DNA from: Flavobacteriales bacterium
GTDB lineage: Bacteria; Bacteroidota; Bacteroidia; Flavobacteriales_F; PHOS-HE28
NCBI GenBank assembly: GCA_016705955.1
Contig: JADJKO010000010.1
Location: 135,197 to 199,196, forward strand
Direction of reading: 5' to 3'
Length of the DNA stretch: 64,000 nucleotides
Made by a program: the position numbers and the translations under genes. Positions 7,913 through 15,815 of this stretch are shown one piece after another. The notes below the pieces were generated by a model. It was not told where the DNA came from. It saw only the letters and a program-made list of their open reading frames with translations, and made no database searches. The first letter of the stretch is position 1. Every line of letters starts with the position of its first letter.

Positions 7913-10031
7913 GTGCGTTCCGTCCTGTGCAAAGGTCCACATCCTCGGTGGACTGATCCTCGCATCAGGCTGTGCGCAACATGGCACGTCCGTACCGGGC
8001 GCGACGACAGCAGACACCATGGCAACCCATAGCAATCGGCTCATCCACGAAAGCAGCCCTTACCTGCTGCAGCACGCGCACAATCCTGTGGATTGGTATC
8101 CGTGGGGCGAGGAGGCGTTCGCAAAGGCGAAGGCGGAGAACAAGCTGATGCTCGTGAGCATCGGGTACAGCAGTTGCCACTGGTGCCATGTGATGGAGCG
8201 CGAGTGCTTCGAGAACGAGGCCATCGCCGCGCAGATGAACGAACAGTTCGTATGCATCAAGGTGGATCGCGAGGAACGCCCCGATGTGGACCAGGTGTAC
8301 ATGGCCGCCGTGCAGCTGATGACCGGTCGCGGTGGATGGCCCTTGAACTGTTTCGCGCTCGCCGATGGCCGACCGGTCTTTGGCGGCACCTACTTCCCAC
8401 CGCCGCAATGGACCCAGGTCCTCAACGATCTGCACAGCACTTGGCAACGCGATCCGACACGCGTGATCGGTTACGCGGAACAATTGCGCACGGGCGTAGT
8501 GGCACAGGGACTTGTGGTGCCGGTGACCGAGGAAGTGGAATTCAAGCGTACCGAACTGGAGGATCTGGTGAATGCGTGGTCGCCCACCTTCGACCAGGTA
8601 CACGGCGGATCGGACAAGGCTCCGAAGTTCCCGATGCCGAACAACTACGAGTTCCTGCTGCGCTATGCGTTCCTAACGAACGACGCGAAACTGAAGAAGC
8701 ACGTCGCACTCACGCTGGACAAGATGGCCCTCGGTGGGATCTTCGACCAGGTGGGTGGTGGCTTCGCGCGCTACAGCACGGATGTGTTGTGGAAGGCGCC
8801 GCACTTCGAGAAGATGCTGTACGACAACGCGCAGCTCGTTTCGCTCTACAGCCAAGCGTACCAAGCCTTCAACAACCCGTTGTACAAGGCGACGGTGGAA
8901 CGCACGCTCGACTTCATTGAACGCGAGATGATGTCCCCGGAAGGTGCTTTCTACAGTGCGTTGGATGCCGACAGCGAAGGCGAGGAAGGTTTGTTCTACG
9001 TGTGGACGAAGGATGAACTGGAAACCCTGCTCGGCGCGGAGTACGATCTGGCGAAGGCGTACTACAACGTGGGCGGCGCGGGACTGTGGGAACACGGCCG
9101 GAACATTTTGCTGCGGACCACGACCGACGAACAATTCGCTGCGGACTTCGGCATTTCCGAAGCGGACCTGGTCACACGGATCACCGCGATCGATAACATC
9201 CTATTAGCGGCACGGAGCAAGCGCATCCGTCCGGGGCTCGACGACAAATCGCTCACGTCGTGGAACGCGATGATGATCTCCGGCTACTGCGATGCCTACG
9301 AGGTATTCGGTCACCAACCGTGGCGTGATCGCGCCATTGCCTCGATGGAACTGATGCTGAACAAGTGCAAGCGCAGCAACGGCGGATTGTGGCATGTGTA
9401 CAAAGGCGGCAAGGCGAGCATCAACGGCTACCTCGAGGACTATGCCTTCATGACCGAAGCGCTGATCGATCTCTATGGGATCACCTTCGATGAGCGTTGG
9501 CTCACGGAAGCGCAAGGATTGGCCGAACATGCGATCCGCCATTTCCACGACGCGGGCAACGGCATGTTCCACTTCACCAGTGATCTGGACCCTGCCCTCA
9601 TCGCGCGGCCGATCGAACTGAACGACAATGTGATCCCCGCATCGAACAGCAGTTTGGCGAAGTCGCTCTATCTGCTTGGACAACTCTTCGACAACGAACG
9701 CTACCTCGAACTGAGCAACACGATGTTGCACACCATGGCGCCGCGCATGAGCAGCTATCCTGCTGGTCATTCCAACTGGGCCGAACTGATGCTGATGCAC
9801 GTGTTCCCCTTCCCGGAGATCGCGATCATGGGTCCGGATGCGATGGCGTTGCGCGCGCAATTCGCCGCGCATTACCTGCCGAGTCGCCAGTTCCTCGGAA
9901 GTACGACAGCGAGCAGCTTGCCGTTGTTGAAGGACAAGACCCTGCCGGGCAGTACGATCTTTGTCTGCGAGAACAAGACCTGCCGCCTTCCGGTGCCCAC
10001 TGTGAATGAAGCCTTGCACGAACTCCGATGA
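7911..10031 (+). CDS. Thioredoxin-domain protein of the DUF255/YyaL family
   Basis: The N-terminal DUF255 domain has the family signature (ESSPYLLQHAHNPVDWYPWG) followed by a thioredoxin-like fold with CHWCHVM (about residues 89-95), so a CxxC redox or metal-binding site is present. The remainder (about residues 200-680) is an alpha/alpha-barrel like N-acylglucosamine 2-epimerases (LTSWNAMMISGY, ANSSLAKSLYLLG). The family is widespread, and its biochemical role is unsettled. Two starts are possible. ATG 7911 gives 706 residues and adds a lipoprotein-like leader (HILGGLILASGC); ATG 8019 (MATHSNRLIHESS) gives a cytosolic protein of 670 residues and leaves room for a divergent promoter. The gene overlaps the next by ATGA, so it heads a three-gene operon with two secreted proteins. 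Confidence 0.9.
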   Translation: MCVPSCAKVHILGGLILASGCAQHGTSVPGATTADTMATHSNRLIHESSPYLLQHAHNPVDWYPWGEEAFAKAKAENKLMLVSIGYSSCHWCHVMERECFENEAIAAQMNEQFVCIKVDREERPDVDQVYMAAVQLMTGRGGWPLNCFALADGRPVFGGTYFPPPQWTQVLNDLHSTWQRDPTRVIGYAEQLRTGVVAQGLVVPVTEEVEFKRTELEDLVNAWSPTFDQVHGGSDKAPKFPMPNNYEFLLRYAFLTNDAKLKKHVALTLDKMALGGIFDQVGGGFARYSTDVLWKAPHFEKMLYDNAQLVSLYSQAYQAFNNPLYKATVERTLDFIEREMMSPEGAFYSALDADSEGEEGLFYVWTKDELETLLGAEYDLAKAYYNVGGAGLWEHGRNILLRTTTDEQFAADFGISEADLVTRITAIDNILLAARSKRIRPGLDDKSLTSWNAMMISGYCDAYEVFGHQPWRDRAIASMELMLNKCKRSNGGLWHVYKGGKASINGYLEDYAFMTEALIDLYGITFDERWLTEAQGLAEHAIRHFHDAGNGMFHFTSDLDPALIARPIELNDNVIPASNSSLAKSLYLLGQLFDNERYLELSNTMLHTMAPRMSSYPAGHSNWAELMLMHVFPFPEIAIMGPDAMALRAQFAAHYLPSRQFLGSTTASSLPLLKDKTLPGSTIFVCENKTCRLPVPTVNEALHELR

Positions 10032-10927
10032 TGCGCCCGATCCTTTTCCTTCTGCTCGTCCTCGGATCCGCTCCGTTGGTCGCCCAGACCCTGGTGGTGT
10101 CGCCTTCGCTGGAAGTGCCCGACCTGCCGGAGTTCAACACCGTCTTCATCGCACGCAACGGCATCACGAGCATCACCGGCGTACGCATGTTGAAGCGCGA
10201 CGGTGAACCGATGCGCGAGGAGAGCGAACGCCACGCGTACCGCTTCGATACCCAAGGCCGCACGATCTATGGCAACCACAGCTACGGCCGTCCCGGTTCC
10301 GGTCGCGATACCGTTTCCGTTGCCTACAGTTATGACATGCAAGGCCGCCAGACCCAGAAGCTGCACAATGGTGCGGGCGGACAGTTCGCCTACATCCGGG
10401 AGTACGACGCCGATGATCGCGTGGTGCGCGAGACCTACCGCCGCATTGCACGACCGGTGGATACGGAAGCCGGCGTAGCTCCCGGGACGATCACGGAAGT
10501 GAGTGACGAGCAGTTCACCTACACCACGGTGAACGACACCACGTGGCGAAAGCATTACAACAATTACCTCGGCCTGCCTTACCGCGAGCAGACCTTCACC
10601 AAGGACCATCGCGGTTACTTGTTGAAGGTGGAGGACCGCTACCTGATCTCCGAGCGACGCTCGCGCATCACCTTCACCTACGACGATCGCGGCCAGCTCG
10701 CTTCACGCACCGAACAACCCGACCTGTCGCAACCCGACATCATCCGCCACACGTGGCAGTATGATGCCGTGGGCAACGTGATCTCGGCCGAACTCTGGCG
10801 CGGTGACCGCCAGGTACACCGCGAGGAATTCCTGTACGACGAAGGGACCATGGTGCTGAAAGCCCGCTTGCGCAGGGATCTTACGTCCGGCAACATCCAA
10901 GTGACCAAGTACACGATCCACCGCTGA
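10028..10927 (+). CDS. Secreted protein with RHS/YD-like repeats
   Basis: The 299-residue protein starts with a clear signal peptide (MMRPILFLLLVLGSAPLVAQ). The mature part repeats a 'Y.YD..GR' pattern: RFDTQGRTIYGNHSYG, SYDMQGRQTQKL, REYDADDRVVRET, FTYDDRGQLASRTE, WQYDAVGNVISAE and FLYDEG. This resembles YD/RHS-type beta repeats, here in a short protein without a toxin or core domain. It is probably a periplasmic or surface beta-structured protein of unknown role. ATGA overlap with the DUF255 gene and no gap to the next gene indicate translational coupling in one operon. Confidence 0.75.
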   Translation: MMRPILFLLLVLGSAPLVAQTLVVSPSLEVPDLPEFNTVFIARNGITSITGVRMLKRDGEPMREESERHAYRFDTQGRTIYGNHSYGRPGSGRDTVSVAYSYDMQGRQTQKLHNGAGGQFAYIREYDADDRVVRETYRRIARPVDTEAGVAPGTITEVSDEQFTYTTVNDTTWRKHYNNYLGLPYREQTFTKDHRGYLLKVEDRYLISERRSRITFTYDDRGQLASRTEQPDLSQPDIIRHTWQYDAVGNVISAELWRGDRQVHREEFLYDEGTMVLKARLRRDLTSGNIQVTKYTIHR

Positions 10928-11455
10928 GTGATGCGTGCGCCTTTGTTGCTCATCGCTGTTCTCCTGCTTGCCGGTGAAGTCGCAGCACAGCGTCATGTGG
11001 TGAATTGGGCGTATGGGCCTTTCGCCACACCGGAGGATGCCGCCTTCGTGGTGGACCGCGACCGGATCTTCTTGGCCACCGGTCCGTTCGGTGAGCACGG
11101 CCGCACTTTGTGGATCTACCAGAACGACCAGGTCTTCCGCAGTGTCGGCCGCTCCGCTTCACGGGGGAATTGCGCGTTCACCTTGGATGGCGATCACTTC
11201 ATGCGCACCGAAGGCGCGTTCTGCACGAAAGTCTCCTGCGTGTTCCTCCTCGAAAAGGACAGGACACGACCCGGCAGTTTGAAAGTCCACCGCGCCGAAG
11301 GAGCTTTCTGCACCAGCACCAGCGGGGGCTTTGTGATCGAACAGAATGCGGTCTATCTCGCCGAAGGCGTTTTCGCCAACAAGGCCGATGCGATCCTCGT
11401 GCTTCCGGATGGTATCGCGCTCGTAGCGGTGCTCACCATCCTTGCCGGTTTGTGA
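10928..11455 (+). CDS. Small secreted hypothetical protein with repeated 'EG(A/V)F' units
   Basis: The stop codon of the previous gene is followed at once by GTG and then ATG 10931, both giving a signal peptide (MRAPLLLIAVLLLAGEVAAQ). The mature 150 residues consist of about four imperfect repeats of 20-30 residues in which a short FVV/FVL/FVI strand is followed by an 'ATGPFG / RTEGAFCTK / RAEGAFCTS / LAEGVFANK' turn. The last 20 residues are hydrophobic (LVLPDGIALVAVLTILAGL), suggesting a C-terminal membrane anchor. No known family is recognised. Gene order puts it in the same operon as the DUF255 protein and the YD-repeat protein. Confidence 0.68.
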   Translation: MMRAPLLLIAVLLLAGEVAAQRHVVNWAYGPFATPEDAAFVVDRDRIFLATGPFGEHGRTLWIYQNDQVFRSVGRSASRGNCAFTLDGDHFMRTEGAFCTKVSCVFLLEKDRTRPGSLKVHRAEGAFCTSTSGGFVIEQNAVYLAEGVFANKADAILVLPDGIALVAVLTILAGL

Positions 11456-11542
11456 TCGACCACGGTCGGTCGTTCAAAAACCCCACAGCGCTCCTGTCGT
11501 ACAAGGCTGCCGGTCCACCATTTTCGCAGCGACCGGACACAC

Positions 11543-12355
11543 ATGAAGAAGATCATCTGGGGGCTCCTCGGGCTCACCGCCGGCAGGCGCTCCATGCAAG
11601 GGCTCTATGAATTCCTCCTGGACGTGGCGCTGCATGGCATGAACTACGGCCGTGGCGGCGACTTCCGCACGGACGGCGAGCTCGACCTGTTGCATTACAT
11701 CAAGAAAAAGCTCGGCCCGAATGACAAGGCCATCGTCTTCGACGTGGGCGCCAACATCGGGGAGTACAGCGTGGCACTGGCCGATTTCTTCGGCAAAGGC
11801 AGCACCGTACACGCCTTCGAACCCAGCAAGGACACCCACGCCAAGTTGATGAAGACCCTCGGTGGTCACACCAACCCATCGTCGGGCGTGGTGGTGGCGC
11901 ACAACACCGGCTTCAGTGATGCGGTGGGCACGCTTCGCCTCTACCGCAATCCCGAACGGCACACGCTCGCCTCCGTCTATAACCGCGACCTGGAGCACTT
12001 CAACATCACCATGGATGAGGTGGAGGAGATCCAACTCACCACCGTGGACCAGTTCTGCGCGGACCACCGCATCGAGCGCCTGCATTTCCTCAAGATCGAC
12101 ATCGAAGGCCACGAACTGAGCGCACTGAAAGGGGCAGAGCGCATGATCCGCGAAGGCCGCATCGATCACATCCAGTTCGAGTTCGGCGGCGCCAACGTGG
12201 ATTCACGCACCTACTTCCGCGATTTCTATTCGCTGCTGAAGGACAAGTTCACCCTCTACCGCATCGTGCGTAACGGACTGCGGCCCATCCCCTACTACAA
12301 GGAGGCGTACGAGCAGTTCCAGACGATCAATTATCTGGCGGAAAGGAAGGGGTAG
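11543..12355 (+). CDS. FkbM family methyltransferase
   Basis: The 270-residue protein has the class I SAM-binding motif VFDVGANIGEYS (about residues 64-75), the acidic motif II region (VHAFEPSK) and the FkbM signature KIDIEGHE near residue 185. FkbM enzymes O-methylate sugars or small molecules and in Bacteroidota often modify surface polysaccharides. It stands alone between the DUF255 operon and the convergent tsaB gene, with only three bases between the two stop codons. A start at 11543 (MKKIIWGLLGLTAGRR) fits; the basic, hydrophobic N-terminus could associate with the membrane. Confidence 0.9.
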   Translation: MKKIIWGLLGLTAGRRSMQGLYEFLLDVALHGMNYGRGGDFRTDGELDLLHYIKKKLGPNDKAIVFDVGANIGEYSVALADFFGKGSTVHAFEPSKDTHAKLMKTLGGHTNPSSGVVVAHNTGFSDAVGTLRLYRNPERHTLASVYNRDLEHFNITMDEVEEIQLTTVDQFCADHRIERLHFLKIDIEGHELSALKGAERMIREGRIDHIQFEFGGANVDSRTYFRDFYSLLKDKFTLYRIVRNGLRPIPYYKEAYEQFQTINYLAERKG

Positions 12356-12358
12356 AGA

Positions 12359-13033
12359 TCACACCCCCTGCTTCTTCGGCTGCGTCACATTCGCCTCCTT
12401 GCCATAGGTGGGCACGAGGTAGGCGAGGTCATCCACGGCACCGGCGCGCAAGCGTTCCTCGGCCAGGGGGAGCAGGTACCGCGCTAAGGGCATGATGCCG
12501 GGCAGGTACTCCACGTTCGATCGGTCCTTCCAGAAGGCAGTTGCCTTGTCGGCGCCATCGCCGAACACGCGGATCGCGCCTTGTGCCGCGATCCATTCAT
12601 CGGTGATCACCACGGGCTGTACCTCACCGATGGGTTGCTCCTGTGCGTCGTGTTCTTGGGTGAAGACCTCCATGCGTCGTGCATCGATCATGGGCCATTG
12701 CACGGTGGCCGAAGCGCCTGCCGCACGAGCCAGCGTGGTGAGCGTGTTCACCCCGATGATAGGGATGTCCAACGCGTGGCAGAGGCCCTTCGCGGTACTC
12801 AGTCCGATGCGCAAACCGGTGTAGGATCCCGGCCCGATCCCCACACCGACGGCATGCACATCCTTCAGCGTCAAGCCGGCCTCGGCCATCACTTCCGCCA
12901 CGAAGACGCTCACACTCGCGGCGTGTGCTTGCTTGCCGGGAAGAGAGGTGCGTTCGGCCAGCAACACGCCATCACGCCCCAACGCGACGCTGCATAGATG
13001 CGTGGCCGTTTCGATGGCCAGGATGATGGACAT
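12359..13033 (-). CDS. tsaB: tRNA t6A37 modification complex subunit TsaB
   Basis: The 224-residue protein shows the TsaB/ASKHA features: ILAIETATHLCSVALG at the N-terminus, GVGIGPGSYTGLRIGLSTAKGL near residues 65-85 and DARRMEVF near residue 120. TsaB partners with TsaD (and TsaE) to transfer threonylcarbamoyl to A37 of ANN-decoding tRNAs; TsaB itself lacks the TsaD metal site, consistent with the short length. ATG 13033 is preferred; a GTG at 13039 overlaps the stop of the upstream tolC-like gene, so the two are probably co-transcribed. Confidence 0.95.
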   Translation of the reverse strand: MSIILAIETATHLCSVALGRDGVLLAERTSLPGKQAHAASVSVFVAEVMAEAGLTLKDVHAVGVGIGPGSYTGLRIGLSTAKGLCHALDIPIIGVNTLTTLARAAGASATVQWPMIDARRMEVFTQEHDAQEQPIGEVQPVVITDEWIAAQGAIRVFGDGADKATAFWKDRSNVEYLPGIMPLARYLLPLAEERLRAGAVDDLAYLVPTYGKEANVTQPKKQGV

Positions 13034-13035
13034 GC

Positions 13036-14453
13036 TCACAAGGTAATTGGCAACCCTTGCAGGATCTCCAAGTACTTGGTGGCCATGAGGTACTGGTACT
13101 TCGCGTTGATCATGTCCGCCGTGGTCCGGTTGAGCGCGGCCTTCACTGTGGCGAGTTCCATGCTGGTGATCACGCCCTGCTCGTACCGCTCCTGCGCGAA
13201 GGTGTTGTTCAACGTGCCGGCTTCCACCGCCTTCTCCGCCGCGAGGAAGGAACGATAGCCGGACCGCTGCGCCACCATGGCGTCGAGGACGTTGCGTTGC
13301 AGATCGTTGCGCACACCCACCAGGTTGTTGCGCATGCGTTCATGTTGCACGCGCGCCTGATCGATGGCCAAGCGGTTCTGCATGTTGTTGAAGAGCGGCA
13401 CGTTCAGCGTGAAGCCGATGCTCTGGTTCAGGTTCTGGTCCAGCTGGTCCTTGAAGGGCGTGAGTTCCGTGTTGTAGCTCACGTTCGGCGTGTACACCGC
13501 TTCGCCGCTCTGCGTCGCACCGATGAAGATCGGATCACCGACCACCGGTTCGCCGACCACGCGGATATCGCGTCCGCTGAAGCCGGTACCGACGGAACCG
13601 TTCAACTGCAAGGAGGGGAGGCTTCCGGAACGCGCCACACCGATGGAACGCTCGGCACTGGCTACGCGCGTTTCGGCTTGCGCGAAGGAGGGATTGCTGC
13701 GCAGCACATTGGCCAGCACTTCATTGGAGGAGGCCGTGGGTTCCATGATCCGCAAGGCGCTGATCGCAGGGCCTTGGATCTCGAAGGACATCATCTGCTC
13801 CGGTTCCAACTGCATGGCGCGTGCAAGGGCGAGCGAGCGTTGGTCGCGTTGGTTGCTGAGGTCGGTGATGGTGTACTCCTCCTGCGCGAGCTGCGACTCC
13901 AACGAGAGCAGGTCGGCACGCGCCACGCGACCGGCCTCCACCAAGGCTTGGGTGCGCGCGACCGCTCACGCGTGCTGGCCGCTTGCGACTCTGCAGCGGA
14001 CACCCGCTCGGCCAAGCCAAGCACATCGAGGAAGGCCTGCACCACTTCAAGGCGGACGTTGTTACGCGCTGCCTCGATCCCGAGCAGGGCGGCCTGCGCA
14101 TCCAGCTCAGTGCGTTTGATGGTGCCCTGCTTCTGCAAGCCCTGGAACAGGGTGATGGTGCTGCTGAGGTAGAAGTTGTTGGTGCGCACCCGGTCCGTGG
14201 CGAAGGTGTTGGTGAAGCGATCGATCACCCGGCCGTAGTTGTAGCCGTGTGTTGCTGTACCGTTCAGGTTGGGCGCCATGTCCCAATAGGCCTGCTCATG
14301 CGTCTCGTCGGCCAATTCGGCATCGAGGGCGGCGTTCATCATCGCGAGGTTCTTCTCCTCGGCGCGCTTCACGCATTGTTCAAGGGTCCACGCTTGTTGG
14401 GCGTTTGTGCTGCCGATGATGCAGCACAGGGCTAGTAAGATGGAGATGCGCAT
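13036..14453 (-). pseudogene. TolC family outer-membrane efflux protein, broken by one frameshift
   Basis: The N-terminal half (signal peptide MRISILLALCCIIGSTNAQQ, then WTLEQCVKRAEEKNL) and the C-terminal half (VEAGRVARADLLSLESQLAQ onward) are in different frames. They join at about 13958-13964: restoring one missing base after codons for ASTRER gives V-A-R-T-Q-G-L-V-E-A-G and one continuous protein of about 472 residues. That is the usual TolC length, and both OEP repeats are complete. TolC proteins form the outer-membrane exit duct for efflux pumps or type I secretion. No pump genes are adjacent. The single missing base in a GC-rich stretch looks more like a sequencing error than decay; if so, the gene is an intact CDS. 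tsaB follows immediately. Confidence 0.85.
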
Positions 14454-14557
14454 GGTCCGAGGCCCGAAAGGAAAAGGGCGGAACCAAAAGTATCCGGGAC
14501 GCACAGGGCGTCCGGCGCGATTTGATGAACGGTGGTGAGGGGGTGCGGGTGGCCTGA

Positions 14558-15783
14558 TCAGTTGCCGACGACATTGATCTCCACGCGGCGATTGGCCTCA
14601 CTCTCCTCCTTGTTCTTCGGCGTGGGGTACAACATCCGGGAGTTGCCCTTGCCCACGTAGGCAAGGCGTGGTGGCTCCACTTCGTTCACAAGCAGGAAAT
14701 CATATACGGTCCGGGCGCGTGCTGTGCTGAGTTCGATGAACTCCTTCGTGTTCTTGAAGGTCGGGCCGTTCACGTGGCCCTCGATCTCGATCTTCACCTT
14801 GGGGTTCATTTGCATGAAGCGCAGCAGCAGGAGCAGCGATGCTTCCGACTGGCGCATCACCTTGTCCTCGTTGCCCACGAAACGGATGTCGTCCAGGACC
14901 ACGCGTTCACCGGCTCCCACCGGCGTGAGCTTCACCTCCACCTCCACCACAGGGTCCACGCTGCCCCTTCACCTTGGTGGTCTGGAACATGTAGCCTGCG
15001 CGGACGCACCCGATCTTCAGGGTACGGTAGGTGTCCATCTCGTAGGTGTAGCTGCTCTTTCCTTTTGCCTCCACCACTTCATCGAAGCGCATGCCTGCGA
15101 TGGTCAAGCTGGCGTCGATCGGTTTGCCCGTCTTCGCATCCACCACGGTGATGTTCAGTTGCTGTTTCTGCTTCTTCTCCTCGGGCTCCGGTGGCGGTGG
15201 CGGCGGATCGTAGTGGAAGCGGATGGTGTACCCGGCCAGTGGACGGTCCTGGTAATCGATCACGAGGTAGAAGAGGTCGCCTTGGGTCACCTCCATGCCT
15301 TTGCTGAAACTGCTGCCCACCCCGCTGCGCACGAATGCATCCGGCGCGTCCTTCAGCAGGCCGCAGATGGAGCGGTTGGTCTTGTCGTTGCGCGAGATGT
15401 TGCTGCGGATGGGCTGCACCTGCTTCGTGGCGATCTTGTCACAGATCCCCGGCACGGCGCCTTCTGAATACGAGGAAGTCGATGTCGTCCTCGATGTTAT
15501 CGGGGATGATCTCGAAAGTGAGTGTGGTGGTGGCCGGTGAACGGAACTTGTACCAGGTGGTGTGGTGCTCCCGCTCGAACCATTGCAGATCCTCACTGGG
15601 GTTCTCCTTGATCTCCAACTTGTTCCCGAAACCGCGCACGGCGCTGGGCTGGTGGTACACGGAATCGGTGATGAAGATGGCACCGGTGCAATCGCCATTG
15701 TCCTGCGTAAGCCCGGCTTGCGCATGGGCGAAAGACCCATGCACCAGCATGCCGAAAACCACCAGGGATCGGATCCGTTCCAC
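14558..15783 (-). pseudogene. OmpA-family surface protein, broken by two frameshifts
   Basis: Three overlapping frames together encode one protein of about 407 residues. Segment 1 (GTG 15783; MERIRSLVVFGMLVHGSFAH signal peptide) carries a pre-peptidase-like beta domain (NGDCTGAIFITDS; TTWYKFRSPATTTLTFEI). After one extra base at about 15458-15465, segment 2 continues GAVPGICDKI, a proline run (PPPPPPEPEEKKQK) and a carboxypeptidase-regulatory-like domain (LNITVVDAKTGKPIDASLTI). After an extra G at 14964-14967, segment 3 has the OmpA peptidoglycan-binding domain (KVKIEIEGHVN, LSTARARTVYDFL, NRRVEINVV). The protein would tether the outer membrane to peptidoglycan. Both lesions are +1 insertions, the second in a G/C run, so sequencing error is likely. 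An alternative start is ATG 15750. Confidence 0.82.
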
Positions 15784-15815
15784 GTTCACGGCCCGTGCAT
15801 ACGGCCGGACGGGAC

